This document shows, in pieces, positions 1 to 11,800 of a stretch of DNA of 64,000 nt. This stretch comes from Cinnamomum chago (Eukaryota; Streptophyta; Magnoliopsida; Laurales; Lauraceae), in NCBI GenBank assembly GCA_038049695.1, contig CP142451.1, positions 34,518,001-34,582,000 of the forward strand. Direction: 5' to 3'. The notes below the pieces were generated by a model, which ran no database searches, was not told where the DNA came from, and was given only the letters and a program-made list of their open reading frames with translations. Numbering within the stretch: position 1 is the stretch's first letter; every line of letters begins with the position of its first letter. Position numbers and translations under genes: made by a program.

Positions 1-3000
1 TTTTTCTCCTTATTTTTCTCCATTCTTGAACTCCTCTTTTAACTTGAATAGGACTTCCTAAATTCTGAAATTCTACTTTTGCAATGACTGTGGGCCCCCC
101 TGGGTGTGTGACACACTTTGGAGTTGTCTTCTTTTTCTTTATTAATGATTTAATTCTTCTATTTTTGCTCCTTTTTACCTTTTCATAAAAATCAATAAAG
201 AATATGTAAAATCAAATAAAATAACTATGATTAGCATAAGATAAATCAAATATTAGGGCTTAGATTGTAAACAATTAAGCACTTATCAGCTAGTCTAGGG
301 TTGGGGGCCTGTCCAATTGGGCTAGGCATTTTATTTCAACCTTAAAGCTTAGGATTCAACTGTTGGAATAAATCCATAGCGAATTGGCACAACCCATTCT
401 TGTCCGGTCTCCATCAGTGTATCATATATTATTATTTAAAACTAGAACAAGAAATGAGGATGACAAGGAAAGAAGGCCTCGTGCTAGTCTTTGTGGTAGA
501 TGAAGAAGATGATCGGAACCCACATCCAGTTGTACCTTCACAAAGAAAGGAACTTCATATTCTCATAAAACTTCAAAATTTCCAAAGAACTAATTATTGA
601 CTGGTATGACTGGTATGCTTTGTATTTAAAGTAATTTCCAAAGTCAAAAGGCCCTAAAACTAATCCTAACTCTTGATTTAAATTGATCTACTAAGTCGTT
701 CATCTAAATCGAACAGTAACTAACATAGGAGTCCTATTTTTAAAAAAATAAAGTAATAGGAATATCAGCAAATCCCTTTAGAGACTTGCCTTCAAAGTGT
801 GTCCCCTATGGGCCCTGTAATAGTCCATTGCATCCATTCTCTGAGGTTAGGGAAAATTTGATCTCGAGGTTTTTAGTTTTTAAAGCCTTCATCAACTCTT
901 TGTTCTAATCTCTCCTTTGACAAGCTTTCTCTTGGCTTATTCTTCATGGAACACAAGGTAATTTTGTTTAGTGTGTAGAACACAAGGTAAAATGTCTACA
1001 CTGACTTCATGGATCATTGACTTGCCTAGAAGTATTTGGTGCACCTCCAGGTGCTATGTGACATCGTACTTTGCCCTTCTACTTGTCTCCAATCATATAT
1101 TAGACCAAACATTTGGAATTGATGTCCACTTTACTCTTTGAACTTGGCCATTGAATCTTGTAGGGACGTGGAGCCATGGATGAAGATACACTTTTAGCTT
1201 TAGTTTGTTCGCAGCTTTGTCAAAATGAAACTAACAGAACTCCCAAAGCCAATGATAATAGACTGTATCTTACCATCAATTATGATCATTGTTTGAAATA
1301 TGTTGTGTCTTTGGCACTTTCTCTCAAAGGGGTCCTAAATACTAAATATATTTTGCAAACTCTGGCCTTTCCTTATCTGTCTCCATGCACCTTGCCTTCT
1401 AAATTTACTCTTCTTGTTCTTCACCAATTTCTCTTCCTCTATGTTTTTAGGCTCGCTGATTCCATTATTGTGACCCTACTCATCATGACCGTAAATACTA
1501 GAGTTGTTGATTTCCCTAACGGACAACTGAAAGCGGATGCCCCCATTCTCAGCAATGACTGCAAATATTGTTGTTTTTCTGTGAACTTTTGTCTATTGGG
1601 CCACCTTCTAAGTTAGTGCTCTGCTTCCAAGTTGTTGAGTATGCATCCATATCCCTTGGTAAAATGCTATTCCTTCTTGGCTAAAACATAATTACCTACG
1701 GCATACCACCCATGTTACATACATTTGATTATTTGACTATATCTTTATGGCTATACCCAGTCAATTATGGAACTCTTATGTCAATCATGATGGAAAGAAT
1801 TCTTTGACTGAGACTCTTGGAGATCTACTGGTGAACTCAACGGATGTTCTTTTGTACCATTAAAAATTGGAGGATTTTTTCTTTTTCTTTTTTTTTATGT
1901 TTTTTATTTCACGGTGGGGGATGATTCTTCTGTATAATTTCAAACTAACATAAAAATTAGAAGAAAATGAATTCTTCTGTATAGTCATTGATTACTGGTA
2001 CCTTTTAAGATGTTGATATTGTAGATAAAGCTCCCAATCGTACCCTATCAATGTATATATTATTCTTGAAACTTGCTCTTCAGGGACTGTTTAGTGTCAG
2101 TCCGTCGCTAAGAATATTTCTATTTTGAAAATAGGTTGTGCTCATAATAGTTCTACAGTGTGAGAGGCTGTGTTGAACTTGTTTGGCAACGTTTTATCAT
2201 AATTATTCACAAGGAAAAGAATCAAGTTCAACTTCCACTTCTTCTCTCCTTGCCTACAATTTAAAAAAATAAAATAAAATAAAACCCATTAAAACTCAGA
2301 AAGAAACTTCAATCCAATAACTAAAAATATCCAAACAAGAATCTGAACCCAATACAAAGAAGAAAGAATATACTCGAAAGTAAAATAAAAACCCAACAGA
2401 CAAGTCAAAAAGCCCAGATTATAGATCAAGAAAGGCCTCACAATTTCATATAGATTGACAAGGAAAAACTCCACCAAATCGCAAGCAATAAAAAAGAAAA
2501 AGGGGGGCGGGGGGGCGCAATAGTGAGGGAGAGACACTTTCTCTTGGGGGGTGATGGATGATGAGAGTGAGAGTGAGATATTTTTAGCAGGTCCATAGCG
2601 TTCTCAAGTGAGAAATGATTTGGATTCATTTCAATATTTCTATTCCTGTGGAATGACTTTCTAGAATCTAGAGAAATATTCTCTGGGAACGCTCGAAAAA
2701 CTGTAACCAAACATATTCCCAAAAAATTTCATTCTATGAGAATAAAGAAATGTTCCCAAAAAATTATGCCAAATGGGATCTTCTTCCATGGGCTAATCTT
2801 CCCCTTTCCGGGGCGTGTCCTTTCTTTTTTCAGACTTTTCAATTCAATCAAAGTAATGAATACCCAGTCATTCTGATCTGCGATATCTTTATAATAAAAT
2901 AAAAAATTCTGAACCCAACTGAGGCAATGAAGAAACTCATCATTTTTCTCCAACCATGAAGTTCAGTAATTTTTTTTTACTACTAGAGGTTGATTCTTGA

Positions 3001-3620
3001 CTTGGCAAATATGAACATGACCCTGCTCACCATGGTCTGGATAGCTTTGCTAGTCATACTATGAATCTTGCCTCTCATAGTTGTAACCCCTGTCCAAATC
3101 CTGTAGCAGACCACCATCAAATCCACTTGTACTGTTGATGTTCATAAAATATGTGCCCAGGACTGTTAATTGATTCAAATAATATGAAAATGGGACTGCA
3201 GCCAACTTACTATATGTCTAATGGACCAGTCCTCAATTTGATGCCAGTTCAGTGATGTAGATCAACCAAGCTTGATGTAGGGCAGTTAGGCTATTGAACG
3301 GATGAATAGATCTTATAGTAATCACAGCCCAATTGCAGGAAAGAGTTGGCAATATCCCTTTCAGAAAGTAAACAGGAACAGCAGATCATCCGAAAGATAT
3401 CGATGTCCAAGCTTTCACCCGGTAAGCAAAAAGAGATAATGATGATAGGGAAGGAAAGAATTCCTTGTGCAAACACTTGAGGCAGATCAAAGAGACGATT
3501 GGACCTCTCATGCAGATCTTAACATAGGAGTCGACAAGAGCTTTTCATAAAGAAAATATTTCTGTACTTTCAGAAAGAAAGGGGTTTTGAGATCTCATAA
3601 AATCTCAAGCTTTTCTAAAC
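1..3620. other. gene-poor AT-rich stretch
   Basis: No recognisable gene. The longest open frame (1176-1616, plus, 146 codons) matches no family I know and has no clear coding signature. A homopurine/polypyrimidine patch lies near 2500-2520 and several oligo-T runs near 1870-1900. Short motifs resembling a MITE end (GTTTGGCAACG near 2190 and TGTAACCAAAC near 2703) do not resolve into an element with a target duplication. Confidence 0.5.
640..760. repeat. dispersed repeat, copy 1 (second copy near 4060-4180)
   Basis: This stretch and 4060-4180 share an imperfect direct similarity: ACTAATCC, then AACTCT, ATTTAAA, ATCTAAAT, then AGT-ACTAA blocks in the same order. They are probably two diverged copies of an unidentified repeat flanking 3.4 kb. 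No ends or coding content were recognised. Confidence 0.35.
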
Positions 3621-3623
3621 TAA

Positions 3624-4007
3624 GAGCATCTCTGACAGCTCCTTCAAATCCAAGGTGGACATGCCACCTTAGATATTTGGCATGGAGTGGAGCTCCAACA
3701 GCCATGCCAAAAATGACATGGCATTTGGCATGTTGGAGCTCAATGTCAAATTTGGCATATAGGAAAGGGAGATGTCAAATCTTTTTTTGGATTATTTTAT
3801 TCTAAAATGGACCATTGGAGATGGGTTGCGTTGTCACTTTTGGAGAGTAAAAGTCCAAAATGCCAAAAAATAATAAAATATTTGATTCGGCATATGGGGT
3901 GAAGTTGACACTTTTTGGAGATGTGAAATTCGAAAATGTCAAATTGCCACATAAGCCATCAAATTAAATTTGGCATTTCCAATTTGGCATATCTATTGGA
4001 GATGCTC
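3624..4007. mobile_element. Tourist/Harbinger-like MITE
   Basis: A 384 bp non-coding element bounded by inverted ends GAGCATCTC (left) and GAGATGCTC (right). A TAA trinucleotide lies directly outside both ends (3621-3623 and 4008-4010). Three-base TAA/TTA duplications are characteristic of PIF/Harbinger (Tourist) MITEs. The interior repeats the words TTTGGCAT and ATGCCAAA in both orientations, so the element can fold on itself. No transposase is present; it would have depended on an autonomous relative. Confidence 0.75.
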
Positions 4008-4010
4008 TAA

Positions 4011-5142
4011 CTTGCCAACTAGCCTGCAATTTATGTGAAGTGTTTCCCAAGGCAAAACCTTGACACTAATCCGAACTCTCAATTTAAAGAGGTCTAATTT
4101 CAGCCATTGATCTAAATTAAATAGTCACTAATCTAGAAAATAAAGTAAATAGAAATTAACTTATAACTTAATTGAGACTGCCAAAGAGTTGGGGAGTCCA
4201 TGCAGGCGTAGACATGGCTTGAAGGTGGGCTCCACATGGGCACTTTAGCAATAGGTTGTACCACTGACCCATATTAAGCAAGTGGATTGTGGCCCCTGCC
4301 CAGCTCTTACCCATTTCTAACCCATCTGATTTAGATCTGGTTGCCCACCAACATTGAAGAACAGGATGACGAATTGGAAGATTTGAGGAATAGAAAGAAA
4401 GTGTACCAACAATGCCATTGGTCATTGGCTACCACTTGGAGGGAGACGGGTGACCGGTAAATAGCCATGCGGATAGTGGGAAGGGCTAGAAATTGGATCT
4501 GGATAGGTATGTATGAGATCTGGATATAAGTCTGCCGCCCATATGGATCTGATGCATCATTTGCCTGATATTGGACTGAACCTAATGTCAAGTGGGTCCT
4601 CAAGTCTACCTCAACAAAATCAATATACTTTGATCTGAACCCAGATAAATATAATTATTTATTCTGGTCCATTTGGGTAATCGGTTGGATCCATTTCATT
4701 TACAAGCCTAGTTATTAATGTAAATGATGAATTTAACTTTAAAGTTCTTGTGAGAAAAATATTTGTTGAATACAAATCAGACAAGCACTTTTTGTTTTTT
4801 TCTCTTTCCTCCTTGTTTATTTATTTATTTGTTCTTGGTGGTGGTGGTACTCTGGCTGCTGCTCTTTTGCTGCATAGATGACTCAAATTCATGAAGTCTT
4901 GCCCCGTTAGGGGGTGTTTGGAGTCTCAACCTGCTGAGCTACAGCCAGGGACCTCTTTCCTTGATGACAATGCAAAATTTTGAAATTTCTCAGCTTCATG
5001 TTTGAATGTTGTCATATTATCCATGTTACAGTGGAGTACAAGAGATTTGCTAATTGGATTAAGGTGATATTCATGTCAATTAAAATGGGTTTTAAAAACA
5101 TAGTTCTGGATTGCAACTTTGCAATTATGACCAGGGCTGAAA
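4011..5142. other. gene-free stretch
   Basis: No gene recognised. It holds the second copy of the dispersed repeat (about 4060-4180) and a (TTTA)n-like low-complexity patch near 4818-4830. Confidence 0.4.
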
Positions 5143-7270
5143 CAATCACCATCAAAGCCGTGTCCTAAAAATATTAGGGTTGGCTACATAAATTATGTTT
5201 CTTCATTCCAATCTATCCTAAGCCAACTCCTTGGATAGGTTGCACTTCTTTAGATCTATTGTTACTACTTCCATTCACATCCTCTTCTTCCTACTCCTTC
5301 CTCTTACTGGGCCATCGAGTTGCATAGAAGAACTTTTCCTCATTCCTCAACAATGCTGATGTTTGCATGCATCGGACATGTCCAAAGCATCTCAATGAGT
5401 CTCTTATTTTATCACCTATTGATGCTACCTACCCCTAAATGCTCCTGAAAGCAATGTTACCTAATTTGCTGTTTTGGGTGTCGAACTCTGAATAGTTCAG
5501 TTCAAATAAATCGCTATTCGATTCGATGTGGTTCAGAAATCTTGAAATCCCTAATTCGTTGCCGTTTGATACTGTTGTTGAGGAAGATGACAGTACATTC
5601 CGTTTCGTATTGTCCGCCCTGCAGGATCATCTCTCTCCCTTCTCTTTCGGGATTGAAGAAGAAAGGCATATCACGTTCTATATATATATATATATATAAA
5701 AATAACGATGCTGCCATTCTTCTTTGACGAGGCAGTCGACTTTGGAATAAATTCATCCATGGCCCACTTTTGACATGCAATGGGATTACACCTCCAACTA
5801 AGTTAGAGTCAATCTCACCATCAGATTGACTGTGTCTAAAGATGTGGTTTTAGCTTTTTTTACTCACATTTTTTTTGCTTGATCTAGTTAATGGTAAATA
5901 TAATCCTGATTGAAGTGACATATAAATTTACATGGTCAATTTTTCAGTGGGGCCTACTAGTATTGGAGTAAACTTTGATAATGTTTTATCCAAGAGTTGG
6001 GTGTTGATTTTGAGCCATTCAGATTTTTTGAAGATGGCACCCAATTGCATAATTTCACTTCTCTCATACAAAAGTGTTAGCGAGATGCTCAAAATCAATA
6101 CTGATAGTTGGATATCTGTTTATGCTACCTGGATAAGACACATAAGATGTGATTGTGCTGAATTTAAATTTTATTTAATCATTATATACAATTTTCATGA
6201 AATGTCATTCTTATGTAAATCTTTACAACATTTAAGAATTTTTGCACAACATATTTATTCACCAACTTTATTGAATTATATATCCGAATTAGTACATCGA
6301 ATTTTTCAAACTTGAACTACGAATTAAGCGAATTGTAAAACGAATCAAATGAGTATACTCCAGCGAATTTTCGAATTTGATTAAGTGCCGAACTGCGAAC
6401 AACAAATTCGAATGTGAATCCATCGAACTACGAATCAGGTAACTATGGCTGAAAGTGCTAATTTCTAATTCTATCATTCCTACTTTTACCACAAGTCCAC
6501 CTCAATATTCTCATCTCTACTACACTCATTTTGTGCATATGTTTCTTCTTGATTGGCTAACATTCTGATCTATAGGAGTATAGGTCATAGTTGGTCTAAT
6601 TGTTATCCTGCAAAAATTTTCCTTAAATTTTATTGGCATGCGCAGATCAGAAACCACTCCAAAAGCAAGCCTCCACGTCAACCATCCCGCTCTTATCCTA
6701 TGTTAGATATCTTCTTCAGTCTCTCCATTCTTATCAATTATCGAGCCCAATGAATCTCTTTGTGGTATCTCTCGAGTTTCAATTTTCACAGTAGTTTCAA
6801 TGCTTTGTACAGCTCCACTGAAGTTACTACCTATATATATTTCGTCTTTATACTACTTATTTTAAAGCCCTCTAGTTCTAAGTCTCCCGTCATTTCTCAA
6901 GTTTCACAGTCACACCATCTCTTGATTCATCCACCAACACAATTTCATTTGCAAACAACATACAGTCAGGCACCGCCTCTTAAATTTTTGCAATTAACTC
7001 ATCTATAATTAGTGTAAAGAGATGAAAGGCTTAAGGCTGACCCCTAATGTAAACCTATGGTCATTGGGAACTCAAATGTCCCTCCGCAAGTAATTCCCAC
7101 ACTCATTACCCCTCCCTTATTCATGTCTTTAATGATTTCAATATAACCTCTTGGGACACTCCTTTTATCTAAATCCTATCAAATTAAATCTCTAGGTACC
7201 TATCATATGCCTTTTCTAGTTCTTTGAAGATCACATTCACACCATCTCTTGAAAAAATTAAAAACAACTG
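5143..7270 (-). pseudogene. decayed RTE-like LINE: reverse transcriptase and C-terminal tail
   Basis: Read on the minus strand from about 7260, broken frames give the pieces of a plant non-LTR reverse transcriptase: LEKAYDR, then GLH-stop-GSALS, then FANEIVLVDESRDGV (a decayed FADD box), then GFKISSIKTKYI. Further on come HMHK-like, VVEMRILRW-like and CGKSRNDRIRN-like segments near 6560-6460. After a 1 kb insertion the tail resumes at 5443-5180 with QEHLGV and a remnant of the FGHVQRRP region, ending in GGCTTTGATGGTGAT near 5150. Many stops and frameshifts show it is dead. The same 3' tail recurs at 33107-33420. Family assignment rests on remembered motifs, not a search. Confidence 0.7.
5452..6447. 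mobile_element. hAT-like non-autonomous element inside the LINE
   Basis: A 996 bp insert splits the LINE reading. The flanks are CCTGAAAG (5444-5451) and GCTGAAAG (6448-6455), a 7/8 match to an 8 bp target duplication. The ends are imperfect inverted repeats: CAATGTTACCTAATTTG on the left and CATAGTTACCTGATTCG read inward from the right. Removing the insert and one flank restores continuous LINE similarity. The interior has CGAA/TTCG-rich reiterations near 6290-6430 and a (TA)n tract at 5680-5698. No transposase was seen. Confidence 0.65.
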
Positions 7271-7362
7271 AGAAAATGGATTACAGCAAGGAGATTTCAG
7301 TGTAATTTGTAAAACAAAATAATCTTAAAACATGATATAACGGTAACATATAGGTTCTCTGT

Positions 7363-7374
<12 letters not shown>

Positions 7375-7396
<22 letters not shown>
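7375..7396. repeat. (AG)n microsatellite
   Basis: Eleven uninterrupted AG dinucleotides upstream of the F-box gene. GA/CT tracts are common in plant 5' UTRs and promoters, so this could mark a transcript start region, but no TATA box or exon was established around it. Confidence 0.8.
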
Positions 7397-7398
<2 letters not shown>

Positions 7399-7737
7399 AC
7401 ACTGGTTCTCAAACAACATAATTTTTTGCTCTAAAACCATGGTATTAACTGAATGATGTTGTCTTTATTAACAGGATTACAACATGAATATAGGCCCTTT
7501 CCCCACATTTCCTTTACTTGCTACTGGCATATGGGCGTTGATAAGTTTCTCTGACATTGATGTGTTTGTTCTGCCACACCAGATCCTTTATAGAAGAAAT
7601 TTGTTGTCCCACAGAACAAGTGTCATATGTTTTGTTTTATTAACATTTTCTTCAATTCCTAAGCCTTCTGCATAGCATAGTTTGGGAAGTCAAATTCAGT
7701 ATGAAGTTTCATGATATGCTGATATACAGGATATTTG

Positions 7738-8255
7738 ATGCTGCTTTATTTTTTTTATAATTGTTTCAGACAATATTGAATTGGTCCTTTATTTTCTGCT
7801 GCTGCTTTCGTTTTTCTGATATATGAACTATTATGTGTTGTCAGTCATGGGAATGAGTTTTTTTTTTTTTTCCTTGATTTTATTCAACAAACAATATAGT
7901 GCAGGTCGGTCTCACCTTTTTATAATCTGAGCTGTTTACCTTGTGGAACCCATTATTGCTATCTTTTAGGATCTCCTTGTCAATTCAGGATAGTTGTCGC
8001 TGCTTTTTTTTTTTTTGTTACATAATTGGTTCAGACACGATTGAATTGGTCCTTTATTTTTTGCTGCTGCTTTTGTTTTTCTGATATATGAACTATGATG
8101 TGTTGTCAGTCATGGGAATGAATTTTGTTTCCTTGATTTTATTCAACAAACAATATGGTGCAGGTAGGGCTCACCTTTTTATAATCTGAGCTGTTTACCT
8201 GGTGGAACCCATTAATGCTATCTTTTAGTATCTCCCTGTCAATTCAGTACCAGTT
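7738..8255 (+). repeat. two-copy tandem duplication, period about 263 bp, upstream of the F-box exon
   Basis: Two adjacent copies begin at about 7738 and 8000. Both run through GCTGCTTT(T)n, TTGAATTGGTCCTTTATTTT, CTGATATATGAACTAT, TGTTGTCAGTCATGGGAATGA, ATTCAACAAACAATAT and GTGGAACCCATTA in the same order. They differ mainly by oligo-T length and scattered substitutions. The segment probably lies in an intron just before the acceptor at 8576. It resembles the tandem growth seen in the introns of the other two genes here. Confidence 0.85.
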
Positions 8256-8576
8256 GATCCTAATTCCTAACTAACACGGTTGGTGAATTGGAACTGCACT
8301 GATCTACTTGTCCAAAATTAACGAGCAAAATTTGACAGTTCGTATCATCTGAGGTGTTTTTGGGACTATCTTATGTATACAGTTGGACCCATCATATGAA
8401 TGAACTGGATAACCAGCAGTTTAGCATAACACGGCATGTCTACAGTTAGTAGGCCTGAGTAAATGATTCCATCTGCCATTGGATATCGCTTCTTTTATAG
8501 GGATTTATTTCACAATCTGAAGTCCTAGCTACTTGAATTGACCTCCCTCTGATTAGTGGTTGTCTATCCCATGCAG

Positions 8577-9822
8577 GTGGTATTTTCTTGAACTTGATAA
8601 CAGCTCTGTGGATGATGATTGCTACAATCTTATTATAAGGCATGATAAATCAAGCAGTTTGAAGATGGTAGAGGCTATCAACTTCCAACCTACCAAGAAA
8701 TCTCGGAAAGAGAAAATTGGTGAAAAGATGCCTGCCATTGGTAGTCCGACTGACATAATGGAAAAGCAGATCTGGAAAGAATTCCCTGAGGACCTTTTTG
8801 AAGCTGTTATAGCTAGACTACCCATTGCCGCATTCTTCCGCGTTCGGTCAGTATGCCGGAAATGGAACAACTTACTAACTTCTGAAAGTTTCTCTCAGTG
8901 CTGTGCAGAAGTCCCACAGACCCATCCCTGGTTTTACATGATTACCCATGAAAATGTAAACAGTGGAGCCATGTATGACCCTTTGCTGAAGAAATGGCAC
9001 CATCAAATCATCCCTTCTCTGCCCAGGAAGATGATCAATCTCCCAGTGGCCTCAGCAGGTGGTCTCATCTGTTTCCTTGATGGGCACCGGCATTTTTACA
9101 TCTGCAACCCTCTAACTCGCTCGTTTAGAGAACTGCCAGCAAGGTCAGCTCAACTCTGGTCAAACGTGGCTGTGGGGATGACCCTAAATGGAAGTTCCAC
9201 CAGCAGTGGCTACAAAATCCTGTGGGTAGGCTGTAATGGGGATCATGAGGTTTATGATTCAGTTGGAAACAGCTGGACCCGTCCGGGAAACATGCCTCCA
9301 AGCATTAAGCTGCCGCTCTCGTTGAACTTCCGATCGCAAGCTGTGTCCATCAATGGAATACTGTACTTCATGTGTGCTGAGCCAGATGGAATCTTGTCCT
9401 ATGACATGGCTAGTGGAGTTTGGAAACAGTATGTGATCCCCCCACCGCCCCATCTGACAGACTATACACTTGCAGAGTCAAGGGGCCAGATCATGCTTGT
9501 GGGGTTGTTGACAAAAAATGTAGCTACATGTGTATGCATATGGGAGCTGCAGAGAATGACTCTCTTGTGGAAGGAGGTTGACAGAATGCCAAATAGCTGG
9601 TGCTTGGAGTTTTATGGAAAGCACGTGCAAATGACATGCTTGGGTAACAGAGGTTTGCTCATGCTGTCATTGAGGTCGGGGAAAATGAACCGCCTCGTCA
9701 CCTATGATGCGTCAAGCAGGGAGTGGAGCAAAGTTTCAGGTTGTGTACTCCCACGTGGGAGGAAACGCCAGCGCATTGAGTGTGGTACAGCATTCCACCC
9801 TTGCTTGACTGCCTTGGCCTGA
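8577..9822 (+). CDS. F-box/kelch-repeat protein (main exon; 5' end incomplete)
   Basis: Predicted substrate receptor of an SCF (SKP1-cullin-F-box) ubiquitin ligase. Counting from the internal ATG at 8665 (385 residues), a basic patch KKSRKEK lies at 11-17. The F-box at about 37-80 contains FPEDLFEAVIARLP and VRSVCRKWN. The rest is a kelch/galactose-oxidase-like region with repeated G-hydrophobic-W/Y strands (ILWVGCNG, VYDSVGNSW, YDMASGVWKQY, CIWELQ, YDASSREW) ending HPCLTALA. The frame is also open upstream, reading WYFLELDNSS-VDDDCYNLI before ATG 8665. A good acceptor (ATGCAG) ends at 8576, and remembered relatives of the Arabidopsis At5g15710 type have an N-terminal extension. I therefore treat 8577 as the exon start, with an unfound first exon upstream. 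If translation begins at 8665, the upstream part is 5' UTR. No frameshift or internal stop. Substrate unknown. Confidence 0.9.
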
Positions 9823-11070
9823 TTGCCCTTCTTGGCATTGGCAGGAGGTATGGGTATTTTTCCTTTATTTTTCAGTGCCATTGTCTGTAATCCTTTTGTT
9901 GTATGATCTTTGATATATCCATGACAGCAATTGTGATGGGACATGGATAATCTCTCCATGCCTCACTGTATCTGTACTAGTTAGTATAAAGAAGACTGAC
10001 GTTAAGAACCGAATTCTCTTGTCCTCATAAAAAGTCGTCTTACTTTTCTGCAAATTACTTCATGCCAAGATTGGATCACGGAGAATTAAGTTTAACCTAG
10101 GAAAATCTATCCTAAGCACAGGATCTAGTTATTAGCCCGTCTACTGCATTGAAAACAAAAGATTTGATGGTCTTGTTGTGAACATGGTTGGTGCTGCTGT
10201 TCAGTGGACGGGTTCAGTCATGGATAAATCACACCAGCCACTAATGGTGGATGTTGTGCTGACTGTTAGCAACACTCTTTTTATCATCGTCATCTTCATC
10301 ATAGCCTGACTCAAACTATCTGGAGGTTTGATTTGTGAATTCTAGTCTCACTCCATATTTAAACCCATCCTTTCTGTAACTTCAATGTCTTTTTTGTTAC
10401 CATTATTCTTGTTCTACCATATGTTTTTAGGTCACCATTGGGTTGGTTAGAATCACCTGATCCAGTTGTGTTCATCTGGTGAATGGTCCTAACAGTGAAC
10501 CATCCAACCTGCATTTTGTTTGTCGAGTGCTTTGCTCCAGTAACATAATTGGGGAACAGTTCTTTAAACTATTTAGTTTGATTTGTTTTGAATAGTGTTT
10601 TGAAAGCAATAAAATGAGATGTTTTTTTGGTTAATAGATGGGCATATAAGAGAACAGTTTCTTCGGCATGTGCTATATTTTATTATTTGTTCAGTCATTG
10701 GGTACTAGGTCTAGAATGGGACGTGTTTTAGTTTTAGGAAGATCGGTCGTGTGGTGACATGACTTTTACTGAAGTCTTTCAAGCACTCATTCATGTCATC
10801 CATGTTGCAGTTAATTCTATGGTTTGGGTGCCTGACTAGTTGGATTGAGGGTGAGGATAGTGTTGTAGACACCAAATTGTAGGAACCTTTGAGATGATGA
10901 AATAGTTCAGCTCGTGAATCTATTATCTTATGTTCAAAGAGAGCTTGTGAAGTGATGCTGCTGATTGCCACATTTGGGGCCCTCATAGAGATGGTTTTAT
11001 GAAGATTTGATGCAACAAGGTGAACAATCATAGAGGCATCTATTTATGAGACATATGAGAACCCCATGCT
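9823..11070. other. 3' flank of F-box gene and gene-free stretch
   Basis: The first few hundred bases are T-rich and probably hold the 3' UTR and poly(A) site; no single signal stands out. Beyond that no gene or element boundary was recognised. Confidence 0.4.
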
Positions 11071-11560
11071 GTACTGGCTTTTTGTTGGGCTGCAATATTA
11101 GTTAAAATTCTTACTATTAATAATCTCTCAAGGAGAAACAGTAAGGTAGCAAGTGGGAGTGCTTGTATTCTGCATCTTTGGTATGCGAAGGAAAAATAAG
11201 ATTGTACTTGCTTTTTGTTGGACTGCAATATTTGATACAATTCTTCCAGTTAATATTCTCTGGAGGAACAGTGGTGGCGTGATGACGAATGATTGTATTC
11301 TGGGCCGTCACTATGCGGAGTATGTTCCTCTCCTTTTCATTCATTGTTCACCGAAGAAGTTGGAGTTTATTTTTTAATTTGTTTGGAGTAAGGTCGATGG
11401 TCTCAAATACTGTTATGGAGCTTCATTTGGGTTTCCTTTTTGGCAAGCTACTGCTATTATGGAGATGCTCTTTTGTGGCTGTTATAGGGTTAAATTTAAG
11501 TCATAAAGGAATTGAAAAAGATTTTAAGACAAGCTAGATGATGCAAAGGAAGCAAGTTAA
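11071..11560 (+). pseudogene. LINE relic, zf-RVT-like region partly duplicated
   Basis: Decayed plus-strand frames resemble the region after reverse transcriptase in plant LINEs (zf-RVT): KILTINNLSRRN near 11104-11139, then the CILGRHYAEYVPLLFIHC stretch near 11298-11350 and a shifted SLFFNLFGVR near 11360-11393. The start of the region occurs twice in tandem. GTACTGGCTTTTTGTTGGGC at 11071 is repeated with changes at 11204 (period 133), so the first copy is a partial internal duplication. Stops and frameshifts are frequent. Confidence 0.5.
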
Positions 11561-11755
11561 GTTTGGTTGAGTGTAACATCATGAGTTTTGGCCACAACAA
11601 TGTTAAAAGTGTCCTTTCTGCTTCTGGTCTTTGGATGTATTGAATTGAGTGGTGTGGCCTTAATCGTTTAGGCTCTATTGGCTTGTGTTATTTCTTGCCT
11701 TGTCTTGCCATGTAATTTCTGCATTTTGGCTTTTAACAGAAGTTTCCTCTCTTAA

Positions 11756-11800
11756 CCGGTGGACCCAGGATTTTCGTTTGAGGGGGGCAGACCTAAACAG
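11756..11800 (+). mobile_element. lone hAT-type terminus
   Basis: GGTGGACCCAGGATTTTCG followed by a G-rich run matches the end of the hAT-type element at 21418-23846 (read inward from its right end) and the fragment at 63775. The leading CAG is degraded. No partner end was found nearby, so this is a truncated remnant. Confidence 0.4.

Noticed and set aside
1176..1616. 146-codon open frame on the plus strand
   Set aside because: No recognisable domain, no homolog I can recall, and it lies in AT-rich repeat-like sequence; chance is more likely.
2180..2760. Possible MITE with GTTTGGCAACG / TGTAACCAAAC ends
   Set aside because: The inverted ends match poorly and no target duplication could be found.
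5680..5698. (TA)n run as a TATA promoter
   Set aside because: Simple microsatellite inside a hAT-like insert with no gene downstream.
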